Assembly: GCF_023156505.1 (NCBI RefSeq)
Contig: NZ_JALNMJ010000008.1
Location: forward strand, 62,001 to 126,000
DNA length: 64,000 bases
Direction of reading: 5' to 3'
Source: Roseibium sediminicola
GTDB lineage: Bacteria > Pseudomonadota > Alphaproteobacteria > Rhizobiales > Stappiaceae
Shown: in pieces, positions 31,616 through 40,308 of the stretch
Layout: every line of letters starts with the position of its first letter
Position numbering within the stretch: the first letter of the stretch is position 1
Position numbers and translations under genes: made by a program
Notes under the pieces: model-generated
Databases searched by the model: none
The model's input: only the letters and a program-made list of their open reading frames with translations
Told to the model about the DNA's origin: nothing

Positions 31616-32995
31616 ATGCCAGAGCCGAAAGACCGCGAAAGCAACCGCTTCAGCGCCCGGATGGGGCGCTACGCCAGGGTCGGCACCAACATGGGCGGGA
31701 TCGCCGCCAAGGTGGCCGGGGCACGGCTGTTCGGCATGGAGCTCGACAATGCCAAGAACGCGGCGGAACTGGCCGAGGCGCTGGGCGGCCTGAAAGGGCC
31801 GTTGATGAAGGTGGCGCAGCTCCTGTCCACCATTCCCGATGCGCTGCCGCCCGAATACACGACCGAGCTGGCGAAGCTGCAGGCGAGCGCACCACCGATG
31901 GGCTGGGCCTTCGTCAAGCGGCGCATGCGCGCCGAACTCGGCCCGGACTGGCAAAAGCGCTTCGAAGCCTTCGGCAGGGAACCCGCAGCGGCGGCCTCGC
32001 TCGGCCAGGTGCACCGGGCAACCGGGCATGACGGCCGGGTTCTGGCCTGCAAGCTGCAGTATCCTGACATGGCCTCGGCCGTCGAAGCGGACCTGAAGCA
32101 GCTGCAAATGCTGTTTTCGCTGCACCGGCGCATGAGCCCGGCGATCGACACGCGTGAAATCGCCAAGGAGATCAGCGCCCGGGTGCGCGAGGAACTCGAT
32201 TATGCCCGCGAAGCGGCCCATATCGCAGTCTATCAGCAGATCCTGAAAGACACCGACGCCATCCGCGTTCCCGAAGTGATCGCGGAGCTCTCGACCAGGC
32301 GGCTCCTGACCATGGGCTGGCTGACCGGCCGGCCCTTGCTCGATTTCAAGGAGCACGGCCAGGACGACCGCAATCATCTGGCTCGCACCATGTTCCACGC
32401 CTGGTGGCATCCCTTCAGCCATTTCGGCGTGATCCATGGCGATCCGCATCTCGGCAATTACACGGTGTTCGAGGAGGGAGGTGCGCCGGCAGGGATCAAC
32501 CTCCTGGATTATGGCTGCATCCGGGTGTTCCCGGAGGCCTTTGTCGAGGGCGTGGTCAAGCTTTATCGCGGACTGCTCGAAGATGACAACGACCGGGTGG
32601 TCGCGGCCTATGAGCGCTGGGGCTTCAAGGATCTCAAGAAAGAAGTCATCGAGGTGCTCAACATCTGGGCCCGCTTCATCTACGGGCCGCTTCTCACCGA
32701 CAGGGTGCGCTCGATCGCCGACGGAGTGTCGGCGGCTGAATATGGCCGCAAGGAAGCGTTCCGGGTGCATTCGGCGCTGAAGGCGCTCGGACCTTTGACG
32801 GTTCCGCAGGAATTCGTCTTCATGGACCGGGCCGCCATCGGGCTTGGCGGGGTGTTCCTGCATCTGCGGGCGGAACTCAATTTCTTTCAGTTGTTCAACG
32901 AGCAGATCGAGGGTTTCGATGCCAAAATCGTGCGAAGCCGTCAGGACGCGGTTCTGAGCACTGCTGGGCTTGCCGGCGCCTCAAACGCGGCGTGA
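31616..32995 (+). CDS. AarF/ABC1/UbiB-type atypical kinase
   Basis: 459 residues from ATG 31616 (GGGAG upstream; ATG 31589 also in frame). The ABC1/ADCK fold is shown by the KxGQ-region equivalent GPLMKVAQLLSTIPD, the Ala-rich loop AAASLGQVHRA, nucleotide Lys in LACKLQYPD, and catalytic HGDPHLGNYTV. ABC1 kinases in bacteria (UbiB) assist ubiquinone synthesis; this shorter, soluble-looking version lacks the C-terminal membrane helices of UbiB, so an exact role is uncertain. Follows the DUF3445 gene by 100 bases. Confidence 0.87.
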   Translation: MPEPKDRESNRFSARMGRYARVGTNMGGIAAKVAGARLFGMELDNAKNAAELAEALGGLKGPLMKVAQLLSTIPDALPPEYTTELAKLQASAPPMGWAFVKRRMRAELGPDWQKRFEAFGREPAAAASLGQVHRATGHDGRVLACKLQYPDMASAVEADLKQLQMLFSLHRRMSPAIDTREIAKEISARVREELDYAREAAHIAVYQQILKDTDAIRVPEVIAELSTRRLLTMGWLTGRPLLDFKEHGQDDRNHLARTMFHAWWHPFSHFGVIHGDPHLGNYTVFEEGGAPAGINLLDYGCIRVFPEAFVEGVVKLYRGLLEDDNDRVVAAYERWGFKDLKKEVIEVLNIWARFIYGPLLTDRVRSIADGVSAAEYGRKEAFRVHSALKALGPLTVPQEFVFMDRAAIGLGGVFLHLRAELNFFQLFNEQIEGFDAKIVRSRQDAVLSTAGLAGASNAA

Positions 32996-33170
32996 CTGGG
33001 GGGCGTTGTCCGGCAAATGCGGTCTGGTCGCCTTTGAAATCGGGCGCAGAGAGTGTCGGCTGTCAAAAAGTCGCGTCCGGAAGGGCTGAAACTGCGCTTC
33101 CGGTCATTGCCGAACCGGTTGGCTTTATTGTATGAAGGCTGCCAACTTACGAAATTTCCTGGGGGACTTC

Positions 33171-33452
33171 ATGTCTGACGATACCGCGCCCGCAATGGAC
33201 TATGACGCTCACGAGCAGACTTACGAGGGGTTCATCAACTTCTCCAAGGTCGGCACCATTGCGTGTCTGACCATCGTGCTGTGCCTGATCATGTTCGCTT
33301 TTGGCGGCACGGCTGCCACCGTCTTCGGCTGGCTGATGCTGATTGCCATGCTGGTTTCTTCCGCCATCGGCCTGGCCCTGGGCGCTTCCGGCTGGATCCC
33401 ACCCGCGCTGGTGTTTGTGCTGACCGGTGTTCTGGCCATTCTGACGGTCTGA
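33171..33452 (+). CDS. aa3-type cytochrome c oxidase subunit IV
   Basis: 93 residues. The N-terminal MDYDAHEQTYEGFINFSKVG stretch is the signature of the short bacterial subunit IV, followed by three hydrophobic segments (about 33-50, 53-70, 73-92), more than the single helix of the Paracoccus protein. Located away from the other oxidase genes, as is usual in rhizobia. Start ATG 33171 has GGGGGAC upstream. Confidence 0.85.
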   Translation: MSDDTAPAMDYDAHEQTYEGFINFSKVGTIACLTIVLCLIMFAFGGTAATVFGWLMLIAMLVSSAIGLALGASGWIPPALVFVLTGVLAILTV

Positions 33453-33487
33453 TCCTTCTGGTCAGAGAATTCCCGTCAAAGGGATGA

Positions 33488-33515
33488 GGCGCGGTCCTGG
33501 CCGCGCCTTTTGTTT
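33488..33515 (+). terminator. Terminator of the oxidase subunit IV gene
   Basis: Stem GGCGCGG (33488-33494) / CCGCGCC (33501-33507), loop TCCTGG, then TTTTGTTTTG. Confidence 0.8.
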
Positions 33516-33543
33516 TGTCGGGGGCAAGTTTAGAAACAGCGTT

Positions 33544-34215
33544 ATGAACCAGCCTGCGCCCAGCGAATTCCTCTACGCGCCGCCGCTAGTACCCTATCTC
33601 CAGGTTCTGCATGCGGATGACGACCTTCTGGTGCTGGACAAGCCCAGCGGTCTGCTGAGCGTTCCCGGCAAGGCGGCGGAGCATTCGGACTGTATTGAAA
33701 GCCGCGCGCAGAAGCGGTTTCCAGCGGCGCGGATCGTGCACCGGCTCGACATGGACACGTCCGGCGTCATGGTTCTGGCCATGAACCCGGCTGCCCACCG
33801 CCATCTTGGCCTGCAATTCGAGCGCCGCAAGACGCAAAAGACATATGTCGCGAATATCTGGGGCAGCCCCGTGCAGGACGCCGGAGAGGTTGACCTGCCG
33901 CTGATCTGCGACTGGCCAAACCGGCCAAAACAGATGGTCAGCCACGCATTCGGCAAACCGGCACTGACGCGCTGGCAGGTGATCGAGCGCGGAGACCGTA
34001 TCACCCGGGTCCGGCTGTATCCGCATACCGGGCGCTCGCATCAGCTCCGGGTGCACATGCTGGCGATTGGACATCCGATTGTGGGAGATCGTTTCTATGC
34101 CACCGGAGAGGCGCTCGCGGCATCGGACCGGCTGGCACTACATGCGGAAAGCCTGGAACTGCATCATCCGCTTGGGGGAGAGCGAGTCCGCTTTCAGGCA
34201 GGCTGCCCGTTCTGA
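33544..34215 (+). CDS. rluA: RluA-family RNA pseudouridine synthase
   Basis: 223 residues. Catalytic Asp in RIVHRLDMDTSGVMV, LLVLDKPSGLLSVPG at the N-terminus, and KTYVANIWG and HTGRSHQLRVHMLAIGHPIVGD at the C-terminus. The lack of an S4 domain and the short length fit RluA, which modifies 23S rRNA U746 and tRNA U32. Its stop codon directly abuts the stop of the convergent TPR gene. Confidence 0.9.
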   Translation: MNQPAPSEFLYAPPLVPYLQVLHADDDLLVLDKPSGLLSVPGKAAEHSDCIESRAQKRFPAARIVHRLDMDTSGVMVLAMNPAAHRHLGLQFERRKTQKTYVANIWGSPVQDAGEVDLPLICDWPNRPKQMVSHAFGKPALTRWQVIERGDRITRVRLYPHTGRSHQLRVHMLAIGHPIVGDRFYATGEALAASDRLALHAESLELHHPLGGERVRFQAGCPF

Positions 34216-35082
34216 TCAGCCTCGGCCGAGGCGGCCGAGGCCGTCGCGGGCCACCTGGTTGGAATTGTCCAGGGTGATCGCACGGGTGTAGTTGCGGCGC
34301 GCGTCGGTGGCCTTGCCGAGCTTCTCGAGCGCCACGCCGCGATTGGCCCAGGCGACGGAGCTTTCGCGGTCCAGGTTCACGGCCATGGACAGATCTGAGA
34401 ATGCCGCATTCGGATCGTTGACTGCCAGATAGGAAATGCCGCGGGCAATGTAGGGCGCGCTGGCCTTCGGGTTGAGGCCGATGGCGGTGGCGAAATCCTC
34501 GATTGCGCGCTGGTCCTGGTTCTGGGCCTGGTAGATCAGGCCGCGATTGTAGAAGGCGCGGGCATCGGAGCTGTCACGGGCGATGACCGAATTGAAATCG
34601 GCGAGGGCGGCGCTGTAATTGCCCTGCTGGCGATAGATGTTGCCGCGGCCGACATAGGCGACGTCATAGTCCGGCTTGATGTTGATCGCGCGGGTATAGT
34701 CGGCGATGGCCTCCTGAGTCCGGCCCATCCGGCGGTAGACCAGCGCCCGGTTGGCGTAGGTCTGGTAGGACTGCGGGTTGAGCTGCAGCGCGCGATTGAA
34801 ATCCTCGACGGCATTGTCGAGCTTGCCTGCCTGGCCGTAAGCGATGCCGCGCGTGCTATAGGCGTTGGCATCCGACGGATTTGCCTCGATCACCGCACTC
34901 AATGAGGCGATGTTCGTCGATGACCCAGCGGAGGTATTGACCGGAACATCGTTATAGACGCCCGCTGTGTTACAGGCAGCCAGAAGGGTAGCCAGGCTGA
35001 ACAAGGTGGCGTGAGGCAGAAATTTGCGCATGCGGCACAGACGATCTCTTACAACAGTCAAGCGATTGGACATGCCGTTCAT
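34216..35082 (-). CDS. TPR-repeat lipoprotein (NlpI-like)
   Basis: 288 residues. A lipobox LLAAC follows a hydrophobic stretch (LPHATLFSLATLLAAC, Cys at about 36), so the mature protein should be lipid-anchored. About six consecutive TPR units run from residue 55 to the end (ANAYSTRGIAYGQAGKLDNA, AEFNRALQLNP-like spacing, IADYTRAINIKPDYDVAY). Two ATGs (35082 and 35073) follow a single GGAGG; either may be used. NlpI-like TPR lipoproteins scaffold peptidoglycan enzymes, but the partner here is unknown. Confidence 0.87.
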   Translation of the reverse strand: MNGMSNRLTVVRDRLCRMRKFLPHATLFSLATLLAACNTAGVYNDVPVNTSAGSSTNIASLSAVIEANPSDANAYSTRGIAYGQAGKLDNAVEDFNRALQLNPQSYQTYANRALVYRRMGRTQEAIADYTRAINIKPDYDVAYVGRGNIYRQQGNYSAALADFNSVIARDSSDARAFYNRGLIYQAQNQDQRAIEDFATAIGLNPKASAPYIARGISYLAVNDPNAAFSDLSMAVNLDRESSVAWANRGVALEKLGKATDARRNYTRAITLDNSNQVARDGLGRLGRG

Positions 35083-35157
35083 CTGCCTCCAATTGGGCGG
35101 TAATGTGGCCTTGTTCGAGCGTTCGCGCCCTTAGCTGAGCCTTCTCGGCCAAACGCC

Positions 35158-35183
35158 AAAAGCCGACCGGGATGTCGGTCGGC
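35158..35183 (-). terminator. Terminator of rpsU
   Basis: Stem GCCGACC (35162-35168) / GGTCGGC (35177-35183); read on the minus strand it ends in TTTT. Confidence 0.75.
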
Positions 35184-35240
35184 CTCAGGGCATTCTTGTC
35201 GAGAGTGGCGGCCCAAGCCGCCGGGCACACTCAAGCCGGA

Positions 35241-35468
35241 TTAGCGGCGAGCGGATTTGCCCGGGAGAAGACCTTCGCGCTGTGCCCGCTTGCGAGCCAG
35301 CTTGCGCGCACGGCGAATGGCTTCAGCCTTTTCGCGTGCCTTCTTTTCAGACGGTTTTTCAAAGTGACCGCGAAGTTTCATTTCACGGAAGATGCCTTCG
35401 CGCTGCATCTTTTTCTTCAGCGCCTTCAGCGCTTGATCGACATTATTGTCGCGAACCAGAACCTGCAC
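35241..35468 (-). CDS. rpsU: 30S ribosomal protein S21
   Basis: 75 residues beginning [20 protein letters not shown] (first residue read as Met), a conserved S21 sequence with basic C-terminus. The start is GTG at 35468: upstream codons do not fit the family and GGGAAAA lies before it. It is a separate transcription unit with its own terminator. The frame is open further upstream to 35588 but this part is leader. Confidence 0.95.
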   Translation of the reverse strand: MQVLVRDNNVDQALKALKKKMQREGIFREMKLRGHFEKPSEKKAREKAEAIRRARKLARKRAQREGLLPGKSARR

Positions 35469-35863
35469 GCGTTTTTTCCCGTTTTCGATGCGCCGCGGAG
35501 GATCCGCAGCCAGAATGGACTTTGATTTAAGCGAGGTCTGGCCAACGATCCGTGCGACTGCTCCCCAAGACACGCAGTCAACACTCACCGAAACTCTCGA
35601 TGTACCGTGCGTTCACATGTGTACAGGAACCTAATCGCCGCTGACGCGTCGCTCACTATTGGCGGGCTTAATACCAGAGCATTTTTGATGTGTCCACAGT
35701 CATTCGCGAAGAATTCGGACTCTTTGCGCCAGAATCTGCCGTCAGGGCGCCAGCGAAAACGGAGTGGACTTCAACGTTTATCACCTTTAGTGGTGGGTGT
35801 CCCACCCCGGCCGTAAAAATTTAAAAGAAATGCCGGGTCTCGCCCACATTGCTGGAGGAAACG
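35469..35863. other. Divergent intergenic region rpsU / MATE gene (395 bases)
   Basis: Holds the rpsU leader and promoter and the MATE promoter. Short hairpins are visible near 35785-35812 (GTGGGTGTCCCAC). No gene recognised. Confidence 0.4.
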
Positions 35864-37261
35864 ATGGCGCAGTCCGCGTCAAGGGTGTCCGATTCGGACA
35901 AGGGCGCTTCGCTGTGGCGGAGCGACATCCTGCCGACCCTGGCACTCGGCCTGCCGCTTGCCGGTGCGCAACTGGCGCAGATGGCGATCAACACCACCGA
36001 CGTCCTGATGATTGGACGCCTGGGCGCGGAAGAGCTGGCGGCGTCCGTGCTGGCCTTCAATTTCTACATGCTCTTGTGGTTCTTCGGTATGGGCGTGCTG
36101 CAGGCGGTGATCCCGCTTGCGGCCAGGGCACGCGGACAGCGCAAGCCGCGCGACCTGCGCCGTGCGGTCCGCATGGGCTTCTGGGTGTCCGTCCTGTTCT
36201 GTCTCCCGGTCTGGATCGTTCTGCTGTTCATCGAACCGATTCTGGTGGCCCTTGGTCAGGAACCCAAGCTCGCGGAACTCGCGGGCGTCTACATGCTCTT
36301 TCTGCAATGGACGATGCTGCCAGCGCTGTTGATCATGGCGGTGCGCGGCTTTCTGACTGTCATGGAGCGGACGCAGGTGGTTCTGCTGGCGACGATCGCC
36401 GGGGCCATTGTCAATGCGATCCTGGACTACCTGTTGATCTTCGGCGAGTTCGGCTTTCCGAGGCTCGAGCTGGTAGGTGCGGGCATCGCCTCGGTGTTCA
36501 GCGCGGCGACCACATGCCTGTTCCTGTTCGCCTATGCGCTGCTGCATCCCAAGCTCCGGCGCTATAATATTCTCGGGCGGATTTGGCGCTCGGACTGGCC
36601 GGTCTTCTTCCAGATCGTTCGCATGGGGACGCCGATCGCACTGACCATCATCGCGGAAGGGTCGCTGTTCACCGCCTCCGCGATCATGATCGGCTGGCTC
36701 GGCACCCTGCCGCTTGCCGGTCACGGCATCGCCCTGCAGATCGCCTCGATCACTTTCATGGTGCCGGTTGGCCTTTCGGTGGCCGCCATGACCCGGGTCA
36801 GCCTGGCCGCTGGACGGGGAGATCATGCCGGTGTCGGCCGCGCGGGCTGGACCTCACTCGTTGTGACCGTCCTTTTCATGGGGTCATTTGCCGTCTTGTT
36901 CTGGACCATTCCGGAAACCCTTATCGGCTTCTACCTCGACCTTGACGATCCGCAGGCGCAGGAGGTCCTCAGCTACGGGGTCTCGTTCCTGCTGGTCGCG
37001 GCGCTGTTCCAGCTGGCCGATGGCGGCCAGATCATCGGCGTCAACAATCTGCGCGGTCTTGGCGATACCACCATCCCGCTGTTCTACGCGCTGTTCGGCT
37101 ATTGGGTGGTCGGCATCAGCCTGTCGCTCGGCCTCGGCTTCCTGGCCGGGTGGGGCGGTGTCGGCGTCTGGTGCGGTCTGGCGGGCGGCCTTGCGTCCGT
37201 CGCCGTGCTCGCCAATTTGCGCTTTGCCAGACGCGAAAAACTCGGACTGGTGACCGGCTGA
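35864..37261 (+). CDS. MATE family multidrug/cation antiporter
   Basis: 465 residues with about 12 membrane helices. N-terminal PLAGAQLAQMAINTTDVLMIGRLGAEELAA is the typical first-helix pair of NorM-type MATE proteins, and VSLAAGRGDHAGVGRAG marks the duplicated second half. Exports cationic compounds using a Na+ or H+ gradient (family knowledge). ATG 35864 has GGAGG seven bases upstream. Ends four bases before the convergent purK stop. Confidence 0.93.
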   Translation: MAQSASRVSDSDKGASLWRSDILPTLALGLPLAGAQLAQMAINTTDVLMIGRLGAEELAASVLAFNFYMLLWFFGMGVLQAVIPLAARARGQRKPRDLRRAVRMGFWVSVLFCLPVWIVLLFIEPILVALGQEPKLAELAGVYMLFLQWTMLPALLIMAVRGFLTVMERTQVVLLATIAGAIVNAILDYLLIFGEFGFPRLELVGAGIASVFSAATTCLFLFAYALLHPKLRRYNILGRIWRSDWPVFFQIVRMGTPIALTIIAEGSLFTASAIMIGWLGTLPLAGHGIALQIASITFMVPVGLSVAAMTRVSLAAGRGDHAGVGRAGWTSLVVTVLFMGSFAVLFWTIPETLIGFYLDLDDPQAQEVLSYGVSFLLVAALFQLADGGQIIGVNNLRGLGDTTIPLFYALFGYWVVGISLSLGLGFLAGWGGVGVWCGLAGGLASVAVLANLRFARREKLGLVTG

Positions 37262-37265
37262 TTGC

Positions 37266-38360
37266 TCAGCCGGCCTTTGGCGAAATCCGGTTGACATGAC
37301 CCATCTTGCGGCCGGAGCGGATTTCCGCCTTGCCGTAAAGATGCAGCCGGGCGTTGGCCTCGTTCAGAACCCGCTCCCAGCAATTGGTGTCTTCGCCGAT
37401 CAGGTTTTCCATGACGGCGTCGGAATGCCGCTCCGCCGAACCGAGCGGCCAGCCCGCAACCGCGCGGATGTGCTGGTCGAACTGCGAGCAGAGGCAGGCA
37501 TCCTGGGTCCAGTGACCGGAATTGTGCACGCGCGGGGCAATCTCGTTGACCAAAAGCCGTTCGCCGTCTCCGTCGCGCACCAGGAACATCTCGACACCCA
37601 TCACACCGACATAATCGAGACCGGTGACGATCTGTTCCGCCATGGCGCGGGCGGCCGAGGCCGTCGATTCGGAGACACCAGCCGGGACGGTCGAGGTTTT
37701 CAGGATGTGGTTTTCATGGTGGTTGCGGGCAAGGTCGTAGCAGGCGGTGCGGCCGTCGACATCCCGGGCAACGATCACCGAGACCTCGCAGTCAAAGGCG
37801 ATCAGCTGTTCCAGCACCGCCGGCACGGCGCCCAGCTTGTCGAAAGCGCCTTCTGCGTCGCCCGCGGCGCGGATCATCTGCTGACCCTTGCCGTCATACC
37901 CGAAGCGGCGGGTCTTCAGGACGCCCTTGCCGCCAAGACGCTCCAGCGCGGCGTCAAGATCGGCCTGGCTGTTGATGTCCGCAAAACCGGCGATGGCGAC
38001 GCCTGCGCTCGAGAGGAACTGTTTTTCCGACAGGCGGTCCTGGGAAACTTCCAGGGCACGCACACCCGGCCGCACCGGCACCCTGGCGTCGAGATGCGCC
38101 GCTGTCGGGCCGGGAACGTTCTCGAATTCGTAGGTGACCACAGAGACCGCGCCGGCAAACAGGTCGAGCGCGTCCGTGTCCTCGTAAGGCGCGACGGTAA
38201 AGGTGTCGCTGACGTCAAAAGCGGGGCTTGCCGGGTCCGGGCAGAAAATGTGGGTCTTGAGGCCGAGGCTGGCGGCCGATTGGGCCAGCATGCGGCCGAG
38301 CTGGCCGCCGCCGAGAATGCCGATTGTGTCGCCTGGGCGCAGACGGGTCTTTTCGCTCAT
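37266..38360 (-). CDS. purK: 5-(carboxyamino)imidazole ribonucleotide synthase
   Basis: 364-residue ATP-grasp enzyme converting AIR, bicarbonate and ATP to N5-CAIR in purine synthesis. Nucleotide/AIR motifs: IGILGGGQLGRMLAQSAA, VVTYEFENVP, KTRRFGYDGKGQ, GVMGVEMFLV, NEIAPRVHNSGHWT. ATG 38360 is preceded by AGGA; a TTG three codons earlier is less likely. It follows purE by 36 bases in the same operon. Confidence 0.96.
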   Translation of the reverse strand: MSEKTRLRPGDTIGILGGGQLGRMLAQSAASLGLKTHIFCPDPASPAFDVSDTFTVAPYEDTDALDLFAGAVSVVTYEFENVPGPTAAHLDARVPVRPGVRALEVSQDRLSEKQFLSSAGVAIAGFADINSQADLDAALERLGGKGVLKTRRFGYDGKGQQMIRAAGDAEGAFDKLGAVPAVLEQLIAFDCEVSVIVARDVDGRTACYDLARNHHENHILKTSTVPAGVSESTASAARAMAEQIVTGLDYVGVMGVEMFLVRDGDGERLLVNEIAPRVHNSGHWTQDACLCSQFDQHIRAVAGWPLGSAERHSDAVMENLIGEDTNCWERVLNEANARLHLYGKAEIRSGRKMGHVNRISPKAG

Positions 38361-38396
38361 CGTGGGCAATCCTGTTCCTGCCGGGTCTGTCCGGCC

Positions 38397-38888
38397 TCAA
38401 TCGGAGTCGCTTGGCGTATCGGCAACCGCGGCGGTGCGTTCGGCGCGGTAGCTGTCCAGCGCCGTGGCAACAGCTTCATCGGTCAGGCCGAGCACGGCAG
38501 CCGCCAGCAGCGCGGCATTGGTGGCCCCCGCCTTGCCGATGGCAAGTGTTCCAACCGGAATGCCGGCCGGCATCTGCACGATCGACAGGAGGCTGTCCTC
38601 GCCGGAGAGGGCCCGGCTTTCCACCGGCACGCCAAAAACCGGCAGCGGGGTCAGCGCCGCCGTCATGCCCGGCAGGTGAGCTGCGCCACCGGCACCTGCG
38701 ATGATGATCTTGAAACCCTCTGCCTTCGCGCTTTTTGCAAAGTCGTACATGCGGTCCGGCGTGCGGTGGGCGGAGACAATGCGCGCCTCGTAGCTGACGC
38801 CCAGCTGATCGAGCGTGTCGGCCGCGTGTTTCATAGTCGGCCAGTCGGACTGACTGCCCATGATGATTGCGACATCCGCTTGTGCCAT
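38397..38888 (-). CDS. purE: N5-CAIR mutase
   Basis: 163 residues, class I PurE, moving the carboxylate of N5-CAIR to give CAIR. Conserved [43 protein letters not shown] and [23 protein letters not shown] 38888 follows GGAG with normal spacing. First gene of purEK; the upstream neighbour on the same strand is a DUF465 gene 131 bases away. Confidence 0.97.
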   Translation of the reverse strand: MAQADVAIIMGSQSDWPTMKHAADTLDQLGVSYEARIVSAHRTPDRMYDFAKSAKAEGFKIIIAGAGGAAHLPGMTAALTPLPVFGVPVESRALSGEDSLLSIVQMPAGIPVGTLAIGKAGATNAALLAAAVLGLTDEAVATALDSYRAERTAAVADTPSDSD

Positions 38889-39019
38889 TTCGCGCTCCAA
38901 TTTCCCGCCGGCTCAGAAGAGCCGCGGAGTATAGGCAGCAAGCCGCACATCGCAAGCGCGAATCGCCGGAAAACAGCCGCTTTTTGAATTGGCTTGGAAT
39001 CTTTTCGGCAAAGATCCCG

Positions 39020-39226
39020 TCAGGCGATGATGTCCGGAAACAACTGGTCTTCAAGAACCGAGATCCGGTCCTTGATCATCAGCTTCTTTTTCTTAAGCCG
39101 CTGCAACTGCAAAGCATCGTGGTTCGATGTCGCCGCCAGCGCTTCGACGGCGACGTCAAGATCCCTGTGCTCCTGACGAAGCTGCGCCAGCTCCATCCGC
39201 AATGCTTCACTGTCCTGTTGCGCCAT
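39020..39226 (-). CDS. DUF465 (YdcH-like) small protein, copy 1
   Basis: 68-residue helical hairpin protein: LAQLRQEHRDLDVAVEAL and LKKKKLMIKDRISVLEDQL form the usual two DUF465 helices. Function unknown. ATG has GGGGGA eight bases upstream. The terminal repeat of the MITE-like element begins only 24 bases upstream of the start codon, so the native promoter is probably displaced or supplied by the element. Confidence 0.88.
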   Translation of the reverse strand: MAQQDSEALRMELAQLRQEHRDLDVAVEALAATSNHDALQLQRLKKKKLMIKDRISVLEDQLFPDIIA

Positions 39227-39249
39227 GCATGTCCCCCAAAACGGACTTC

Positions 39250-39513
39250 GGGTCAGGACTTATCAATTTGAGTGAAATGGCGCAACAAACGGCGACGAGT
39301 TGCAAGGAAAAGCGCGAAAAGCGGGCTTCATGCCCGGTTGAGCGGTTTGACGCAGCAAATCAAAGCCGTTTTTGCGTCCCTCCAGGATAGGGTGAATTTG
39401 CCCGGCAACATCGTTGCAAAACTTTGGAAACCGAAAGGTTTCCTGCAGCTTTGCGCCTCGTATCCGAACAAATTCATCCCTACCATTTCATTCAAATTGA
39501 TAAGTCCTGACCC
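39250..39513. mobile_element. MITE-like element, copy 1 (264 bp)
   Basis: Terminal inverted repeats of 31 bp with one mismatch: the left end begins GGGTCAGGACTTATCAATTT and the right end is its reverse complement through AAATTGATAAGTCCTGACCC. No transposase inside, only short meaningless frames. An outer GGACT (39243-39247) and AGTCC (39516-39520) suggest the repeat may extend slightly farther. A diverged copy in the same orientation lies at 42824-43086. The family of the mobilising transposase is not known to me. Confidence 0.85.
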
Positions 39514-39846
39514 TGAGTCCTAATCCATTTTGCCGATGCCGGGCAAGATAGCATCTTTGGCAAGCCCGATGTCGGCTTTCACCCGCATGGGCGGTTTGAA
39601 GGCCGGATAAGCGGTTCAGAAAAAGTCCGGCTTGGAAAACTTGTGAACTGGCAAATCTTTCAAGGGGATTTTTCGTGAGTTTAGAACTGGTTAATTCCGG
39701 GCGCTTTTTCAGGGTTTCCTAAGGATATCGGCGAGAATGCGTTATTTGACGGCGAAACGCTTCAGGTATGCGGATTCAACAATCGACAAGGCCGGATTTT
39801 CTGTGGCACGATGAAAATGTTGAGCCAACAGACAGGAGGTTTTTCC
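39514..39846. other. Intergenic region between MITE copy 1 and second DUF465 gene (333 bases)
   Basis: No gene recognised. It presumably holds the promoter of the DUF465 gene at 39847. It is less GC-rich than its surroundings. Confidence 0.4.
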
Positions 39847-40026
39847 ATGTCAATGCAGTCGCATCTCGCAGAACTCGAGCGCCGTCATCAGGAAATGGAA
39901 CGCAAGATCGAAGACGCTCAGTTGCATCCGAGTACTGACTCCCTGAAATTGGCTGACATGAAACGACAAAAACTGAAGATCAAGGACGAGATCGAGCGAA
40001 TACGCCAGGATGTAACACTCCACTGA
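39847..40026 (+). CDS. DUF465 (YdcH-like) small protein, copy 2
   Basis: 59 residues (MSMQSHLAELERRHQEMERK ... KRQKLKIKDEIERIR). Same two-helix design as the gene at 39020-39226 but clearly a different paralogue. ATG 39847 has AGGAGG at ideal spacing, better than an upstream in-frame ATG at 39811. A strong terminator follows. Function unknown. Confidence 0.9.
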   Translation: MSMQSHLAELERRHQEMERKIEDAQLHPSTDSLKLADMKRQKLKIKDEIERIRQDVTLH

Positions 40027-40047
40027 CGCTTGAACCCGTGAATTCGA

Positions 40048-40076
40048 AACGCCGCGCTCAGCGCGGCGTTTTTGTT
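40048..40076 (+). terminator. Terminator of DUF465 copy 2
   Basis: Stem AACGCCGCGC (40048-40057) / GCGCGGCGTT (40061-40070), loop TCA, then TTTGTTTT. Confidence 0.9.
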
Positions 40077-40162
40077 TTATTGAGGGGCAGAGGTTTTGAA
40101 CGGTTGGCCGGATTTCTTCCAATGCCGGCAGACCCAAGTCGAAAACCTGTCAACACTCTCAT

Positions 40163-40270
40163 CGTCATCCCGAGGAGGACCGTCAGGTCCGTCTCGAAGG
40201 ATGGGCCACGAGGACCGGAACAAGTTGCGGATCCTTCGAGACGCCGCTGACGCGGCTCCTCAGGATGACG
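40163..40270. repeat. Palindromic dispersed intergenic repeat, type 2
   Basis: Left arm CGTCATCCCGAGGAGGACCG and right arm (reverse strand) CGTCATCCTGAGGAGCCGCG, each followed inward by GTCTCGAAGGAT. This near-palindrome of about 108 bp is a widespread rhizobial repeat type, distinct in sequence from the one at 13244. It sits between convergent genes. Confidence 0.8.
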
Positions 40271-40308
40271 CTTAAGGTTTCAGCGAAGGCCGAGCCAAGT
40301 CTCTTCCC

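Noticed and set aside
39272..39523. Short frames inside both MITE copies starting MAQQ / MKWRNK
   Set aside because: They differ between copies by frameshift, have no ribosome site and no family resemblance.
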